Origin: an uncultured Clostridia bacterium
GTDB lineage: Bacteria; Bacillota; Clostridia; Christensenellales; UBA1242
Reading direction: 5' to 3'
Assembly: GCA_944377165.1 (NCBI GenBank)
Contig: CALWEJ010000007.1
Location: forward strand, 26,247 to 90,246
Length of the DNA: 64,000 nt
Of this stretch, positions 7,103 through 18,524 are shown piece after piece. Made by a program: the position numbers and the translations under genes. The notes below the pieces were generated by a model. That model was not told the DNA's origin, ran no database searches, and saw nothing but the letters and a program-made list of their open reading frames with translations. The stretch's first letter is position 1, and each line of letters starts with the position of its first letter.

Positions 7103-9268
7103 ATGAAAGTTATTAAGCGAGATGGACAAGAAGTTATCTTCGATCCAGCCAAAATTAAACTAGCAGTTATTAAGGGGAATAACTCGGTCGATGAGGTTAG
7201 TAAACGTTTAACGGACGCGCAGATTGACGCGATTACAAGTTCGGTTGAAAAACAGTGCCTTAGTTTAGGTCGTGCAGTCGGTGTTGAAGAAATTCAAGAT
7301 ATGGTTATTAAAGCCATTATTAACGAGCGCGCTTCCGAAGTTGCTACTAATTATATTACATATAGATATAATAGAGCACTAACTAGACAAGCGAATACTA
7401 CTGATAAAAATGTCCTTTCGCTTATTGATTGTACTAATGAGGAAGTTAAGCAAGAGAACAGTAATAAAAACCCTACTATAAATAGTGTGCAACGTGATTA
7501 TATGGCAGGTGAAATGAGTAAAGATTTGACAAAAAGATTTTTACTTCCACCGCATATTTGGAAGGCGCACGAAGAAGGATTAATCCACTTCCACGACGCA
7601 GATTATTTTGCACAACGTATGCACAACTGTGATTTGGTTAACTTGGAAGATATGTTGCAAAATGGCACAGTTATATCTAACACATTAATCGAGCGTCCGC
7701 ATTCATTCTCTACTGCTTGTAATATTGCGACCCAAATTGTTGCGCAAGTAGCTTCTAGTCAATACGGCGGTCAAAGTATAAGTTTGGCGCACCTTGCCCC
7801 ATTCGTTGACGTAAGCAGACAAAAAATTAGGTCTGAAGTTATTGAAGAATTAAAATCTGCCGGCGCTGAATTGGACGAAGCCGTTATTCATAATATAACT
7901 GAAAGCCGTGTTAGAAAAGAAGTTAATCGCGGTGTACAGACTATTCAATATCAGGTTATCACGCTTATGACAACTAACGGTCAAGCGCCTTTCGTGACTG
8001 AATTCCTATACCTTGGCGAAGCTAAAAATGAACGTGAGCGCGAAGATTTAGCAATGATTATTGAAGAAACTCTTGAACAACGTTATACGGGTGTAAAAAA
8101 CGAAAAGGGCGTTTATATAACCCCAGCCTTCCCAAAAATTATTTATGTGCTTGAAGAGGATAACATTCACCCAGATAGTAAATACTACTATCTAACTAAA
8201 TTAGCTGCTAAATGTACTGCTAAACGTCTAGTCCCTGATTACATCAGCGAAAAGAAGATGAAAGAGTTAAAAGAAGGAAATTGTTTCCCTGTTATGGGTT
8301 GCAGAAGCTGTCTTAACCCTTGGAAAGACGAAAACGGAAATTACAAGTTCTACGGCCGATTCAATCAAGGTGTTGTCACTATCAACTTAGTTGACGTTGC
8401 ACTATCTAGCGGTGGAGATTACAAAAAATTCTGGCAAATCTTTGACGAACGCCTTGAGTTGTGTCGTGAAGCTTTAATGTGCCGTCACAATAGATTAAAG
8501 GGAACAGTTAGCGACGTCGCTCCTATTTTGTGGCAACACGGCGCAATAGCACGTTTAAAGCCGGGCGAAAAGATTGATAAACTTCTTTACGGCGGATATT
8601 CTACAATTTCGCTTGGATATGCTGGACTATATGAATGCGTAAAATATATGACCGGTAAATCGCATACTGACCCTGAGGCAACTCCTTTTGCTATCGAAGT
8701 TATGAAGCATATGAACGATAAATGCACTGAGTGGAGAAAAGCAACAAATATTTACTTCTCTATCTATGGTACACCACTTGAGAGCACTACATATAAGTTC
8801 GCTAAATCATTGCAACGTAGATTCGGTATCATTCCTGGAATCACTGATAAGAACTATATCACAAATAGTTATCACATTCACGTGACTGAACATATCAACG
8901 CATTTGATAAGCTCGCATTTGAGAGTCAATTCCAAGCATTATCTACAGGTGGGGCAATAAGTTATGTCGAAGTTCCTAATATGCAAGATAATATCGAAGC
9001 TGTACTACAAGTTATTAAATTCATTTATGACAACATTATGTATGCAGAACTTAATACAAAATCAGATTATTGTCAGGTATGCGGTTATGACGGCGAAATT
9101 GTCATTGAAGAAGACCAAGACGGAAAGCTTATTTGGAAATGCCCAAATTGTGGCAATAAAGACCAAACAAAAATGAATGTAGCGCGTAGGACTTGTGGTT
9201 ATATCGGAAGTCAATTCTGGAATCAAGGCAGAACTCAAGAAATAAGAGATAGAGTGCTTCATTTATAA
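7103..9268 (+). CDS. nrdD: Anaerobic ribonucleoside-triphosphate reductase (class III)
   Basis: This is the oxygen-sensitive glycyl-radical enzyme that reduces ribonucleotides to deoxyribonucleotides without oxygen. Seen: an N-terminal ATP-cone (VIKRDGQEVIFDPAKI, residues 3-18), the core with FHDADYFAQRMHNCDL near residue 166, the zinc-binding CQVCG and CPNCG pairs near the end, and the glycyl-radical loop RRTCGYIGSQFW whose Gly carries the radical. An ATG at 7091 is in frame, but it overlaps the ribosome site GGAGG at 7093-7097, so translation starts at 7103, giving 721 residues. nrdG, encoding its activase, follows after a 207-base spacer. Likely controlled by the divergent Crp/Fnr protein. 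Confidence 0.97.
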   Translation: MKVIKRDGQEVIFDPAKIKLAVIKGNNSVDEVSKRLTDAQIDAITSSVEKQCLSLGRAVGVEEIQDMVIKAIINERASEVATNYITYRYNRALTRQANTTDKNVLSLIDCTNEEVKQENSNKNPTINSVQRDYMAGEMSKDLTKRFLLPPHIWKAHEEGLIHFHDADYFAQRMHNCDLVNLEDMLQNGTVISNTLIERPHSFSTACNIATQIVAQVASSQYGGQSISLAHLAPFVDVSRQKIRSEVIEELKSAGAELDEAVIHNITESRVRKEVNRGVQTIQYQVITLMTTNGQAPFVTEFLYLGEAKNEREREDLAMIIEETLEQRYTGVKNEKGVYITPAFPKIIYVLEEDNIHPDSKYYYLTKLAAKCTAKRLVPDYISEKKMKELKEGNCFPVMGCRSCLNPWKDENGNYKFYGRFNQGVVTINLVDVALSSGGDYKKFWQIFDERLELCREALMCRHNRLKGTVSDVAPILWQHGAIARLKPGEKIDKLLYGGYSTISLGYAGLYECVKYMTGKSHTDPEATPFAIEVMKHMNDKCTEWRKATNIYFSIYGTPLESTTYKFAKSLQRRFGIIPGITDKNYITNSYHIHVTEHINAFDKLAFESQFQALSTGGAISYVEVPNMQDNIEAVLQVIKFIYDNIMYAELNTKSDYCQVCGYDGEIVIEEDQDGKLIWKCPNCGNKDQTKMNVARRTCGYIGSQFWNQGRTQEIRDRVLHL

Positions 9269-9475
9269 AAAATAATTGTTATCTTTATAATCAAACAAAA
9301 AACAATTTAAAATTTTATTTAGATACAAATTAATATTTTAAATAAAAAATATTAGAAAAATATTTAAAAATTATTAAAAAACCTATTATAATTCAATAAA
9401 AATATACGAAAATCTTAAAAATAACAGAAAATTTATTATTTCATATAATTTAATTATTAAAATTTAGGACTTATT

Positions 9476-10030
9476 ATGAATTATGGAAATATAAAATACA
9501 ACGATATAGCGAATGGCGAAGGCGTACGTACTTCGCTTTTCGTTAGTGGTTGTACGCATCATTGCAAGAACTGTTTTAATCCAGAGACGTGGGACTTTAA
9601 TTATGGAAAGCCATTTACTAGCGAAGTGGAAAAAGAAATTATTGAGAGTTTAAAGCCTATTCACATTAATGGACTAACGATTTTAGGTGGCGAGCCTATG
9701 GAACCCAGCAATCAAAAAGTGCTTTTACCATTTGTAAAAAAGGTTAAAGAAATGTATCCTAATAAAACAATTTGGTGCTATACCGGTTATTTATTCGATA
9801 GTGAACTATTAAATAACAGTCGCGCGCATTGCCCTTGGACACGCGAATTATTGTCATATATTGATATAATAGTTGACGGAGAGTTTAAAGAAGATTTAAA
9901 AGATATAACTTTGAGATTTAAAGGGTCTAGTAATCAGCGCGTAATTGACGTACAAAAAAGTTTAGAGTCAAATAGTGTAGTTTTAAGTCCATATAACGAA
10001 AAACGCAGTAAAAATTTTTATGGGAATTAA
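9476..10030 (+). CDS. nrdG: Anaerobic ribonucleotide reductase activating protein
   Basis: A 184-residue radical-SAM activase that installs the glycyl radical in NrdD. The [4Fe-4S] motif CTHHCKNCF (CxxxCxxC, about residues 26-34) and the following GGEPM near residue 78 are typical of NrdG. The ribosome site is weak (TTAGGACTTATT). The 207 bases between nrdD and this gene are almost pure A/T with hardly any G, contain no gene and no clear terminator, so co-transcription with nrdD remains possible. A 52-residue basic protein begins three bases after its stop. Confidence 0.95.
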   Translation: MNYGNIKYNDIANGEGVRTSLFVSGCTHHCKNCFNPETWDFNYGKPFTSEVEKEIIESLKPIHINGLTILGGEPMEPSNQKVLLPFVKKVKEMYPNKTIWCYTGYLFDSELLNNSRAHCPWTRELLSYIDIIVDGEFKEDLKDITLRFKGSSNQRVIDVQKSLESNSVVLSPYNEKRSKNFYGN

Positions 10031-10033
10031 AAT

Positions 10034-10192
10034 ATGAGTAAAATTAAAATTTTAAAACGACTTCCTAAATCTAAAAAAATTAAAAGCACAAAGAAAATGC
10101 GTAAATCTAACTATTCGTCAAATAATGCAAACGATAAATATTTAAATTTCTATGATGATATTAAAATAAGTTCGAAAAAATATGATTGGTAA
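10034..10192 (+). CDS. Small basic protein behind nrdG, unknown
   Basis: A 52-residue open frame starting three bases after the nrdG stop and ending in YDW. The first half is very rich in Lys (about half of residues 3-24 are Lys or Arg), the second half is acidic/aromatic (KYLNFYDDIK). No family recognised and no good ribosome site beyond coupling to the nrdG stop. The tight spacing and balanced composition suggest a real coupled gene, perhaps nucleic-acid binding, but it is short and could be chance. Confidence 0.45.
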   Translation: MSKIKILKRLPKSKKIKSTKKMRKSNYSSNNANDKYLNFYDDIKISSKKYDW

Positions 10193-10697
10193 ACTTATTA
10201 AAAATAAAAAATAATCAAAAACAAATAATTTTAATGCAAAAGGAATTAAAAATATCATTATAATTATAAAATTTGTAAAAAATACAATATTTATTAAAAA
10301 TAATTAAATTAAAAATATTATTTTGAATTAAAAATACAAGATTTTAGAAAATATTAATAGGTTTTTCAATAATTATAAAATTGTTTTATTAACCCATTAA
10401 TTAGAAATTTAATTTTAATAAATAAAAATAGAGCATAAAATATGCTCTATTTTTTAATACATTTATTTTAATTTTTATATATTTTATTCATATACTTTAT
10501 AAATTTAACAACTAAAATTTACTAATATCATAATTCAAGTTTTATTAATCTAATAATTTAAACATTTTTAAACATTATAATTTAATATTTTCAATATTGA
10601 GATTATTTTTCAATTTTTCGTGATATTTATAATAAAACTAAAAATTAATTAAAAATATATAAAATTATGCTAAAATTTAATTATAAATTAATAATTA
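10193..10697. other. AT-rich gap with terminator for the nrdDG operon
   Basis: The clear structure is a hairpin GAGCATA-AAA-TATGCTC (10431-10447) extended by A/T pairs and followed by T5-6, acting on the plus strand (and plausibly the minus). The remainder is low-complexity A/T sequence with no supported gene. Confidence 0.65.
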
Positions 10698-11540
10698 TTA
10701 TATTTTTTCTTTAAATTTTTTATTTTTTCTTTTTTCAACAATATAACCAATAAGTAAAAGAATTCCGCTAACTAAAATGGTAGTTCCAATACAGACAATT
10801 ATACAATTAGCACGATTTAAAACATTATAATAAAAGGTCACATTAGTAGATATATTATTAGGCTCAACTTCCCAAGTATGATAGTACTCCCCATTAAGAT
10901 TAGTTATATAGTCTGCGTCACTATGCTCTCGCCTACTATCTGTCACATATGTGTATAGCAGTTTATTTTCTTGATTAATAAAATTTGGATATTCGCTAAT
11001 TATTTCATCATAAATTTTATTATAGAGTGCGCTATAATCTGCGAACATTGATGACGATGAATAATAGATTTTATCATAAAGAAAATGTTCCTCCGTACTA
11101 ACTTTAGTTTCGCTAATATTTTTCATATTGTAGTAATATCTATAAACATCTGCATTTTTAAATCGCAATCCAACGACAAAAGTATTATTCTCCCATTCAT
11201 TTAAATATAGAATTTCAATACCATCTTGATAGCTAGCTAAAATTTTTCGTGTTTCGTCCGTACTTAACAAAATGTCTTGCGCTAATTCAAATTTAAATTG
11301 ATTAATAATTGCTTGTGCTTCACGAACGGAAACATTCTCGACTTTTGTTTTAATTTCGTCCATAGTATAACCTGAACTAGTAATAGTTCCTTCGTCTAAA
11401 CTAATATATACAAGCTCATCTACAGTTCCGTCGTCGTTGAGTACAGTCATTGCTCTAACTTCACTACAAGCGGAAAAACAAATAGTCACTAACAGAAGTA
11501 AACAAATGAACATAACTTTAACTGCACTTTTCTTTGCCAT
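10698..11540 (-). CDS. Lipoprotein with C-terminal membrane anchor, unknown
   Basis: A 280-residue protein with a lipoprotein signal peptide (hydrophobic residues 9-23, lipobox FSAC with Cys at about 26) and a single membrane helix near the C-terminus (IIVCIGTTILVSGILLLIGYIV) followed by a basic tail. The part between would face outside and is mostly beta/alpha mixed sequence with many Tyr and Asp. Start supported by AGGGGGA before the ATG. No family recognised. A double anchor (lipid plus helix) is seen in several surface proteins of Clostridia. It stands between the nrd operon and gyrBA with its own promoter region. Confidence 0.7.
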   Translation of the reverse strand: MAKKSAVKVMFICLLLLVTICFSACSEVRAMTVLNDDGTVDELVYISLDEGTITSSGYTMDEIKTKVENVSVREAQAIINQFKFELAQDILLSTDETRKILASYQDGIEILYLNEWENNTFVVGLRFKNADVYRYYYNMKNISETKVSTEEHFLYDKIYYSSSSMFADYSALYNKIYDEIISEYPNFINQENKLLYTYVTDSRREHSDADYITNLNGEYYHTWEVEPNNISTNVTFYYNVLNRANCIIVCIGTTILVSGILLLIGYIVEKRKNKKFKEKI

Positions 11541-11677
11541 TAATCCCCCTATATAATATATTTATCTTATTATATTATATAATACAATTTTTATTTTTAT
11601 AGGTAAACAAAAATTAATAAAATATTGAATTTTAAAATCTGATTTTTTATTAAAATTTTCTCTTTAAATAGATATAA

Positions 11678-11703
11678 AAATAAGAGTGGTTTCCCACTCC
11701 TAT
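11678..11703 (-). terminator. Terminator of gyrBA
   Basis: Minus-strand stem GAGTGG/CCACTC (pairs between 11699-11694 and 11689-11684) extended by A/T pairs, followed by TTATTTTTA, directly behind the gyrA stop. Confidence 0.8.
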
Positions 11704-11706
11704 TTA

Positions 11707-14196
11707 TTAGTCGTTATTTTCTTCTTCCACCGTGTCAGAATCTGAATCGGATTCATCTCTATCTACAACGGCGACACTAACTACTGCGTCACTTGCGCTG
11801 ACTTTCATAAGTCGTACACCAAGGCTAGTCCTAGAAACAAGGTTAATAGAATCTGCGTGTGTTCTAATCATAACTCCGTCGCTAGATATTGCTAAAATAT
11901 CATTGTCGGCAGTAATTGCTCGCATTGCGACAACTTTACCTGTCTTATCATTGAACACACCTGCTTTAATTCCCTTGCCGTGTCTATTCTGCAATCTATA
12001 ATCTTCTGGCTTACTACGTTTAGCATAACCCTTTTCTGTGACAGTTAAAATGTCTTTATTAGGGTCAAGGACAATCATATCAATAACATTTTCGTCGCTA
12101 TCAATCTTCATACTCTTAACACCCTGACTTGTTCTACCTTGTGGGCGAATATTCTTTTCAGAGAAACGTAAACATTTACCATTATCACTAGCGATTAACA
12201 ATTCGTCGTTAGGATGAACGATTTTAGCGCTAACTAGACTATCGTCGTCTAGTAATTTTATAGCTAATTTACCATTTTTCCTTACATTTTCGAATTCAGA
12301 GAGTTTTGTTTTCTTAATAAGTCCTTTTTGAGTAGCAAGAACAAGGTATGCATCTTGCGACTTATCAAATTTTATAATAGTATTAATCTTTTCGTCTGCG
12401 TCTAAAGGAAGCAAGTTAACTAGTGCTCTCCCCTTATTTTGTCTGCCCGCTTCTGGAATATTGTAAGCTTTTAACACATACACTTTTCCGCGAGTAGAGA
12501 AGAACATCAAGTCGTCGTGGCTGTTAGCAACGAACATATCAGATATAAAGTCTTCTTCCTTAGTCTTATGCGCATTAACACCGCGGCCACCTCTATGTTG
12601 TGACTTGTATTCGCTAACTGGTAAGCGCTTCACATATCCTTGATTTGTGAGTGATATAACAACGTCGTGACGTTCAATTAAGTCACCTATATCAATATCG
12701 TCATAATCTAATATTATTTCTGATTTACGTGGAGTAGGATATTTTTCTTTAATCTCCAATAATTCTTCTTTTATAATATCGTCAATCTTATGTTCGTCCG
12801 CCAATATACCTTTTAGTTTAGCGATAGTTAAGTCAAGTTCATTTAATTCTTCTTTTAACTTCTCAACTTCAAGTCCTGTTAGACGTGATAATTTCATTTC
12901 AAGGATAGCATTTGCTTGTCTATCACTTAAACCGAAAGTGTCAATGAGTCGCGCACAAGCATTATTTTTATCACTACTTGTCTTGATGATTTTAATAACT
13001 TCATCTATATTGTTTACCGCGATAACTAAGCCTGCTAAAATATGTTCGCGCTCTTCCGCCTTATTTAAATCAAACTTTGTTCTACGCGTAATAACTTCGC
13101 GTTGGAAAGAAAGGTAGTGGAACAAAATCTCTTGCAAATTCAAAACTTTAGGTTCACCGTTCACAAGAGCTAAAAGGATTATTCCGCTAGATAATTGTAA
13201 TTGCGTTTGCTTATAAAGTAGGTTAAGAACAACTTGCGGATTGGCATCTCTTTTTAACTCAATAACGATACGCATACCGTCCCTATCCGACTCGTCACGT
13301 ATATCGCTAATACCTTCAATTTTCTTATCTTTAACTAATCCTGCAATTTGCTGGATAAGTTTAGATTTATTTACCTGATAAGGAATAGCATTAACTACAA
13401 TTCTCCAACGTTTTCCCTCGTCGTACGATTCAATTTCGGTCTTAGCGCGCATAACAACACCGCCACGACCTGTTTTATATGCCTGTCTAATAGCATTATT
13501 ACCTAAGATTTCTCCACCTGTTGGAAAGTCTGGAGCAGGTATATATTGCATAAGTTCGTCAATCGTGATATTTGGATTATCTATCATTGCGACGACAGCA
13601 TCTATTGTTTCATTAAGGTTGTGTGGTGGTATATTTGTAGCCATACCTACGGCAATACCGTCACTACCGTTTACTAGCAGATTAGGGAACCTACTAGGCA
13701 AAACAGTAGGTTCAAGCGCGGTCGTATCAAAGTTAGGCATAAAATCGACTGTATCTTTGTCTATATCGCGCAACAATTCGCTAGCAATTTTACTTAATCT
13801 TGCCTCAGTATAACGCATTGCAGCCGCTGGGTCGCCGTCCACACTACCAAAGTTTCCGTGTCCGTCAACAAGCGGTTCATTAATAGTAAAGTCTTGTGCT
13901 AGACGCACCATTGCGTCATAAACTGAACTATCGCCGTGCGGATGATATTTACCTAAAACTTCACCGACAACCTTAACACTTTTTCTAAAAGGTTTATCGC
14001 TAGTTAGTCCAATCTCATTCATAGCGTGCAAAATACGTCTATGGACAGGCTTTAATCCATCTCTAACATCTGGTATCGCACGCGAAACATTAACCGCCAT
14101 AGCATAAGCAATAAATGATTCTTTCATTTCGTGCTCAATATCTATATCAATATATCGCGTATTATCAATCTTCTCAAAAATGTTTTTATCTTTCAT
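11707..14196 (-). CDS. gyrA: DNA gyrase subunit A
   Basis: Cleaves and rejoins DNA in the gyrase A2B2 complex. The catalytic Tyr is Y129 in [10 protein letters not shown]. The quinolone-determining segment [12 protein letters not shown] keeps the susceptible residues Ser90 and Asp94. The C-terminal beta-pinwheel contains QHRGGRG, the GyrA-box, which identifies gyrase rather than topoisomerase IV; the usual second residue Arg is His here. The 829-residue length is normal; the tail is acidic ([14 protein letters not shown]). gyrB lies eight bases upstream in the same operon and a terminator follows. Confidence 0.97.
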   Translation of the reverse strand: MKDKNIFEKIDNTRYIDIDIEHEMKESFIAYAMAVNVSRAIPDVRDGLKPVHRRILHAMNEIGLTSDKPFRKSVKVVGEVLGKYHPHGDSSVYDAMVRLAQDFTINEPLVDGHGNFGSVDGDPAAAMRYTEARLSKIASELLRDIDKDTVDFMPNFDTTALEPTVLPSRFPNLLVNGSDGIAVGMATNIPPHNLNETIDAVVAMIDNPNITIDELMQYIPAPDFPTGGEILGNNAIRQAYKTGRGGVVMRAKTEIESYDEGKRWRIVVNAIPYQVNKSKLIQQIAGLVKDKKIEGISDIRDESDRDGMRIVIELKRDANPQVVLNLLYKQTQLQLSSGIILLALVNGEPKVLNLQEILFHYLSFQREVITRRTKFDLNKAEEREHILAGLVIAVNNIDEVIKIIKTSSDKNNACARLIDTFGLSDRQANAILEMKLSRLTGLEVEKLKEELNELDLTIAKLKGILADEHKIDDIIKEELLEIKEKYPTPRKSEIILDYDDIDIGDLIERHDVVISLTNQGYVKRLPVSEYKSQHRGGRGVNAHKTKEEDFISDMFVANSHDDLMFFSTRGKVYVLKAYNIPEAGRQNKGRALVNLLPLDADEKINTIIKFDKSQDAYLVLATQKGLIKKTKLSEFENVRKNGKLAIKLLDDDSLVSAKIVHPNDELLIASDNGKCLRFSEKNIRPQGRTSQGVKSMKIDSDENVIDMIVLDPNKDILTVTEKGYAKRSKPEDYRLQNRHGKGIKAGVFNDKTGKVVAMRAITADNDILAISSDGVMIRTHADSINLVSRTSLGVRLMKVSASDAVVSVAVVDRDESDSDSDTVEEENND

Positions 14197-14204
14197 ACTT
14201 TCTC

Positions 14205-16157
14205 CTAGATGTCAAGATTCTTAACTAACGTTGCATATTTTTCGATAAATTCACGTCTTGCTTCTGGTCTATCTCCCATTAACAAATCGAAAACTTCATT
14301 ACAAGTCACTTCGTCTTTCATCTGTACTTTCTTTAATGTTCTGCTCTCTGGATTCATAGTTGTTTCCCACAACTGGTCTGTATCCATTTCGCCTAGTCCT
14401 TTATAACGTTGCACATCATAGCCTTTTTCACTACCGTTTAGCGCATTTTCTTTTTCTTCTTCGCTATAATAGTAATTCACTTGTTTACCGCGTGTGACTT
14501 TATATAGTGGTGGTTGTGCGACATACACGTGTCCTTCTTCGATAAGCGGACGCATAAATCTGAAGAAGAATGTAAGCATTAATATCTCGATATGACTACC
14601 ATCGACATCGGCATCGGTCATTATGATAATCTTGTCATACCTTAATTTCTTAGGGTCACAATCTTCGTATATTCCGCAACCAAAAGCAGTTATCATAGCA
14701 TTAATTTCAGCATTTTCAAGTGCACGAGCGAGTCTAGTTTTCTCTACGTTCAATATTTTACCGCGAAGTGGAAGTATTGCTTGGAAACGTCTATCACGAC
14801 CATTTTTCGCTGTACCGCCCGCTGAATCTCCTTCGACAATAAATATTTCGCATTGACTTGCGTCCTTACTGCTACAATCTGCCAACTTACCCGGCAAAGT
14901 CGTGCTCTCTAAAGCGCTCTTTCTTCTAGTGTCCTCGCGCGCATTGCGTGCTGCTTCACGTGCACGTTGCGATAACATACATTTATTAATAAGTTCTTTG
15001 CTTTCCTTTGGGTGTTCTTCTAGGTAGTCCTTAAAGCACTCTTCCATCGCCTTAGCTGTAAATCCACGTATCTCGTCCGTACCTAATTTCGTTTTAGTCT
15101 GACCTTCAAATTGTGGTTCTTCCACTTTTACCGAAATTACAGCGACTATACCTTCACGCGTGTCTTCGCCAGATAATTTTACTTTATCTTTAACAAGTTT
15201 ATTTTCAATGGCATAATCGTTGATTATCTTCATTAAACTTGCTTTAAAACCATCTACGTGCTTACCGCCTTCTTCCGTATTAATGTTATTACAATAACTA
15301 TGAATGTTCTCTGTATATGTGTCTGTGTATTGGAAACTAAATTCTATTTCACACGTTGCATCAACACTTTGCCCATTCTCGTCCTTGCGCTTATAGTGAT
15401 ATATTTTATCTACATATATAGGTTCAGGGAAAATTGTTTGCTTATTCTCAGTTAAATCCGAAACAAATTCTTGAATACCTCCCATAAATTGATAGATATT
15501 TTCTTGTTCCCTACCTTCGCGCTCATCACGAATAGTTATTCTAAGCCCTTTATTTAAAAAGGCTATTTCTCTAAGACGTGATTTCAATACGTCATAATTA
15601 AATTCAGTTATAGGGAAGATTTCAAAATCGGGCTTAAAGGTGACACGTGTACCTGTCTTATTGCTATCGCCGACAATAGCAAGTCTATCACTAGGAATAC
15701 CCCTATGATATTCTTGGTGATATTGATGACCATTTTGAAAAATGTCAAGTATAAGTGTTTCGCTAAGTGCGTTAACAACAGACAAACCTACGCCGTGCAA
15801 TCCGCCTGAAATCTTATATCCGCCACCACCGAATTTACCACCTGCGTGTAATTTAGTCAACACAAGTTCAGCGGCGCTTATACCTTCTTTCTCGTGTATG
15901 CCTGTAGGTATTCCGCGTCCGTTATCTGTGACTGAAACTGAACCGTCCGCAAGTATTCCCACTTCTATCTCATTACAATAGCCAGCGAGTGCTTCGTCTA
16001 TAGAGTTATCCACAATCTCTGTGACTAAGTGATGCAATCCGCGCTCATCTGTAGAACCGATATACATCCCGGGACGTTTTCTGACTGGCTCTAGCCCTAC
16101 AAGAACCTGAATCGCACTAGCTCCATAATCGCTTGTCACCTTTAATTCATCTGTCAT
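14205..16157 (-). CDS. gyrB: DNA gyrase subunit B
   Basis: ATPase subunit of gyrase, 650 residues. Seen: GHKL ATPase motifs ([38 protein letters not shown]), and the TOPRIM domain with [26 protein letters not shown] and the metal-binding [10 protein letters not shown], plus the C-terminal RYKGLGEMD. First gene of the gyrBA operon, preceded by an AAGGAGAT site. Together the pair introduces negative supercoils. Length is standard for the Gram-positive type without the large E. coli insertion. Confidence 0.97.
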   Translation of the reverse strand: MTDELKVTSDYGASAIQVLVGLEPVRKRPGMYIGSTDERGLHHLVTEIVDNSIDEALAGYCNEIEVGILADGSVSVTDNGRGIPTGIHEKEGISAAELVLTKLHAGGKFGGGGYKISGGLHGVGLSVVNALSETLILDIFQNGHQYHQEYHRGIPSDRLAIVGDSNKTGTRVTFKPDFEIFPITEFNYDVLKSRLREIAFLNKGLRITIRDEREGREQENIYQFMGGIQEFVSDLTENKQTIFPEPIYVDKIYHYKRKDENGQSVDATCEIEFSFQYTDTYTENIHSYCNNINTEEGGKHVDGFKASLMKIINDYAIENKLVKDKVKLSGEDTREGIVAVISVKVEEPQFEGQTKTKLGTDEIRGFTAKAMEECFKDYLEEHPKESKELINKCMLSQRAREAARNAREDTRRKSALESTTLPGKLADCSSKDASQCEIFIVEGDSAGGTAKNGRDRRFQAILPLRGKILNVEKTRLARALENAEINAMITAFGCGIYEDCDPKKLRYDKIIIMTDADVDGSHIEILMLTFFFRFMRPLIEEGHVYVAQPPLYKVTRGKQVNYYYSEEEKENALNGSEKGYDVQRYKGLGEMDTDQLWETTMNPESRTLKKVQMKDEVTCNEVFDLLMGDRPEARREFIEKYATLVKNLDI

Positions 16158-16369
16158 AATATCTCCTTTAAATTTTAAGTAAGCAGTAAAATTTGCTCTC
16201 TTAAATAAAAATAGAATTTATATATTAAAAATTTATGTTATATATAAATATATAACATAATTATATCAAAAAAACAATAATATATCAAGAGAAATTTTAA
16301 AGTTTTATTAAAATAAAAGTATATAATGTTATATTAAAACAAACGGCAAATTAAATGTCGGTTTTGCAT

Positions 16370-16415
16370 AAAAAATCGCCTAAAATTAGAAATTTTACTA
16401 TCTATTTTAGGCGAC
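16370..16415 (-). terminator. Terminator of metG
   Basis: TCGCCTAAAAT (16376-16386) pairs with ATTTTAGGCGA (16404-16414); on the minus strand the stem is followed by TTTTTTA. It separates metG from gyrB. The gap 16158-16369 is AT-rich and must hold the gyrB promoter; I see no other feature. Confidence 0.85.
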
Positions 16416-16452
16416 TATAATTATTTGGTTTTAACTTACAATCTAAATACCT

Positions 16453-18450
16453 TTAACTAATTAGACTGCCGTCTTGAAGGTTTTTATCAGGAGTGATTAA
16501 TGATACATTGCCGAGTGAGTCTTCCGCGCATATAATCATACCTTCACTAATAAATCCTTTCATCTCACGCGGTGGAAGATTAGTGACAACTACGACTTTC
16601 TTTCCCTTCATTTGCTCAGGAGTATAATATTTTGCTATACCGCTTAAAATTGAAAGTACTTTTGTCCCTACACGTACTGACGAGTGTAAAAGTTTTGATT
16701 TTGGCACAGCTTCGCAATCTAGAACTAGCCCTACGCGCATCTCAACTTTAGCAAAATCGTCTATTGAAATTGGTTCGCTTGGCTTGAATTCGATAATTGG
16801 TGCATTCTCAATTTTTTGGTTTTCCACAATTTCGTCAATCTTTGGTTGAATATCTGCTAAACGTATGCGGTCAAATAGTATAATAGGATTAGCGGTCACT
16901 TTATATTCACTAGAAATGCCAAATTTATCTAATTCTTCATATTTCCTTTCAGTCACATTTAATTCGTTAAATATTTTCTTAGCTGTTTCAGGCATAAAGC
17001 AAGATAACACATTAGCGCCTATATTAATGCTTTCTAGCAAATTAAATAGGACTTGATTTAATCTATTCTTTTTGCTCTCGTCCTTAGATAATACCCAAGG
17101 TTCGTTTTCGTCGATATATTTGTTTGCGCGTCTAAATAGTACCCACAATTCGTCTAATGCGTCTGCGATTTTATACTCGTTGATTTTCCCCATAACTCTA
17201 TCACGCGTTGAAGTTGCGATATTGATAAGTTCGTCATCAAGTTGAATACGTGTATTTGAGTTTTCCACTTTTCCACCAAGATATTGGTTAGCCATACCGA
17301 TAGTACGCTTAACTAGATTCCCTAAAACATTAGACAAATCCGCGTTGTTGCGCTCGCAAACTAATTCCCAAGTAATAGTTCCGTCCGCATTAAAAGGCAT
17401 TTCTCTTAAAACATAATATCTAATACTATCCACACCAAAAATTGAAGCTAAATCGTCTGCGTATAATACATTTCCTTTAGACTTGCTCATCTTCTCACCA
17501 CCTTGTAATAGCCAAGGGTGACCAAGAATTTGTTTAGGCAAAGGCTCGCCTAAAGCCATTAAGAAGATAGGCCAATATATTGTATGGAAGCGAATAATAT
17601 CTTTACCTACAATATGGACATCGGCAGGCCAATATTTTTTATAATTTTCGCTAGGAGAATCAGTGTCGTAGCCAATACCGGTAATATAATTATTTAATGC
17701 GTCTAGCCATACATATACAACGTGCTTGCTATCAAAATCTACAGGAATACCCCACTTAAACGATGTACGAGAAACACATAAATCTTGCAATTTCGTTTTT
17801 ATTGTTCCGTTATCAATCGCTTCAAGTAGTTCTTCATTAGATTTTCCGACGAATGCGTCATCAAGTAAAAAGTTATTTAACATTTCATTCTTTCTTGATA
17901 CCGGTTGAATGAAATCAGGATGCGTTAATATATGCTTTAAAAGTCTTGTTGCGTACTTACTCATCTTGAAGAAATATGATTCTTCTTTAGCCGGTTGAAC
18001 TTCGCGTCCGCAGTCAGGACACTTCCCGTCAACTAATTGGCTTTCAGTCCAAAAACTTTCGCAAGGTGTACAATAAAGCCCTGTATATTCGCTCTTATAA
18101 ATATCGCCCTTGTCATAAAATTTCTTGAATATCTTTTGAACTTCTCTTTCGTGGTCGGCATCTGTCGTGCGGATAAATTTATCATATGAAACATTCATTT
18201 TATCCCAAAGACCGCGAATTGTCCCTGCGACATTATCAACAAATTGTTTAGGAGTAAGTCCGCTCTCTTGTGCCTTTAATTCAATCTTTTGTCCGTGCTC
18301 GTCCGTACCAGTCATAAAAAAGACATCATACCCTTGCATTCGCTTAGCTCGCGCAATAGCGTCCGCTAAAATTGCTTCGTATGTATTACCAATATGTGGC
18401 TTGCCGGACGTATAAGCAATCGCCGTCGTGATATAAAATTTATCTTTCAT
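16453..18450 (-). CDS. metG: Methionyl-tRNA synthetase
   Basis: Charges tRNA-Met. The 665-residue protein has the class I signature GKPHIGNTYEA (HIGH equivalent), a zinc knuckle CTPCESF...CPDCG (around residues 127-148), GGEKMSKSKGN (KMSKS), an anticodon-binding helical domain, and a C-terminal tRNA-binding OB-fold (from about residue 565: DFAKVEMRVG, ending in TPDKNLQDGS). The fused OB domain is usual in Gram-positive MetG. It lies 74 bases behind the methyltransferase gene, at the end of the typA operon or in its own unit, with AAGGAGAAAAT before the ATG. Confidence 0.97.
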   Translation of the reverse strand: MKDKFYITTAIAYTSGKPHIGNTYEAILADAIARAKRMQGYDVFFMTGTDEHGQKIELKAQESGLTPKQFVDNVAGTIRGLWDKMNVSYDKFIRTTDADHEREVQKIFKKFYDKGDIYKSEYTGLYCTPCESFWTESQLVDGKCPDCGREVQPAKEESYFFKMSKYATRLLKHILTHPDFIQPVSRKNEMLNNFLLDDAFVGKSNEELLEAIDNGTIKTKLQDLCVSRTSFKWGIPVDFDSKHVVYVWLDALNNYITGIGYDTDSPSENYKKYWPADVHIVGKDIIRFHTIYWPIFLMALGEPLPKQILGHPWLLQGGEKMSKSKGNVLYADDLASIFGVDSIRYYVLREMPFNADGTITWELVCERNNADLSNVLGNLVKRTIGMANQYLGGKVENSNTRIQLDDELINIATSTRDRVMGKINEYKIADALDELWVLFRRANKYIDENEPWVLSKDESKKNRLNQVLFNLLESINIGANVLSCFMPETAKKIFNELNVTERKYEELDKFGISSEYKVTANPIILFDRIRLADIQPKIDEIVENQKIENAPIIEFKPSEPISIDDFAKVEMRVGLVLDCEAVPKSKLLHSSVRVGTKVLSILSGIAKYYTPEQMKGKKVVVVTNLPPREMKGFISEGMIICAEDSLGNVSLITPDKNLQDGSLIS

Positions 18451-18524
18451 ATTTTCTCCTTAATAAATGTATATGATTTTTATTTAATGTGGAATTTTAA
18501 TTATATATATTTCAATTCCAATAG

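Noticed and set aside
13927..13944. Quinolone-resistance changes in GyrA
   Set aside because: The determining residues Ser90 and Asp94 are the normal susceptible ones.
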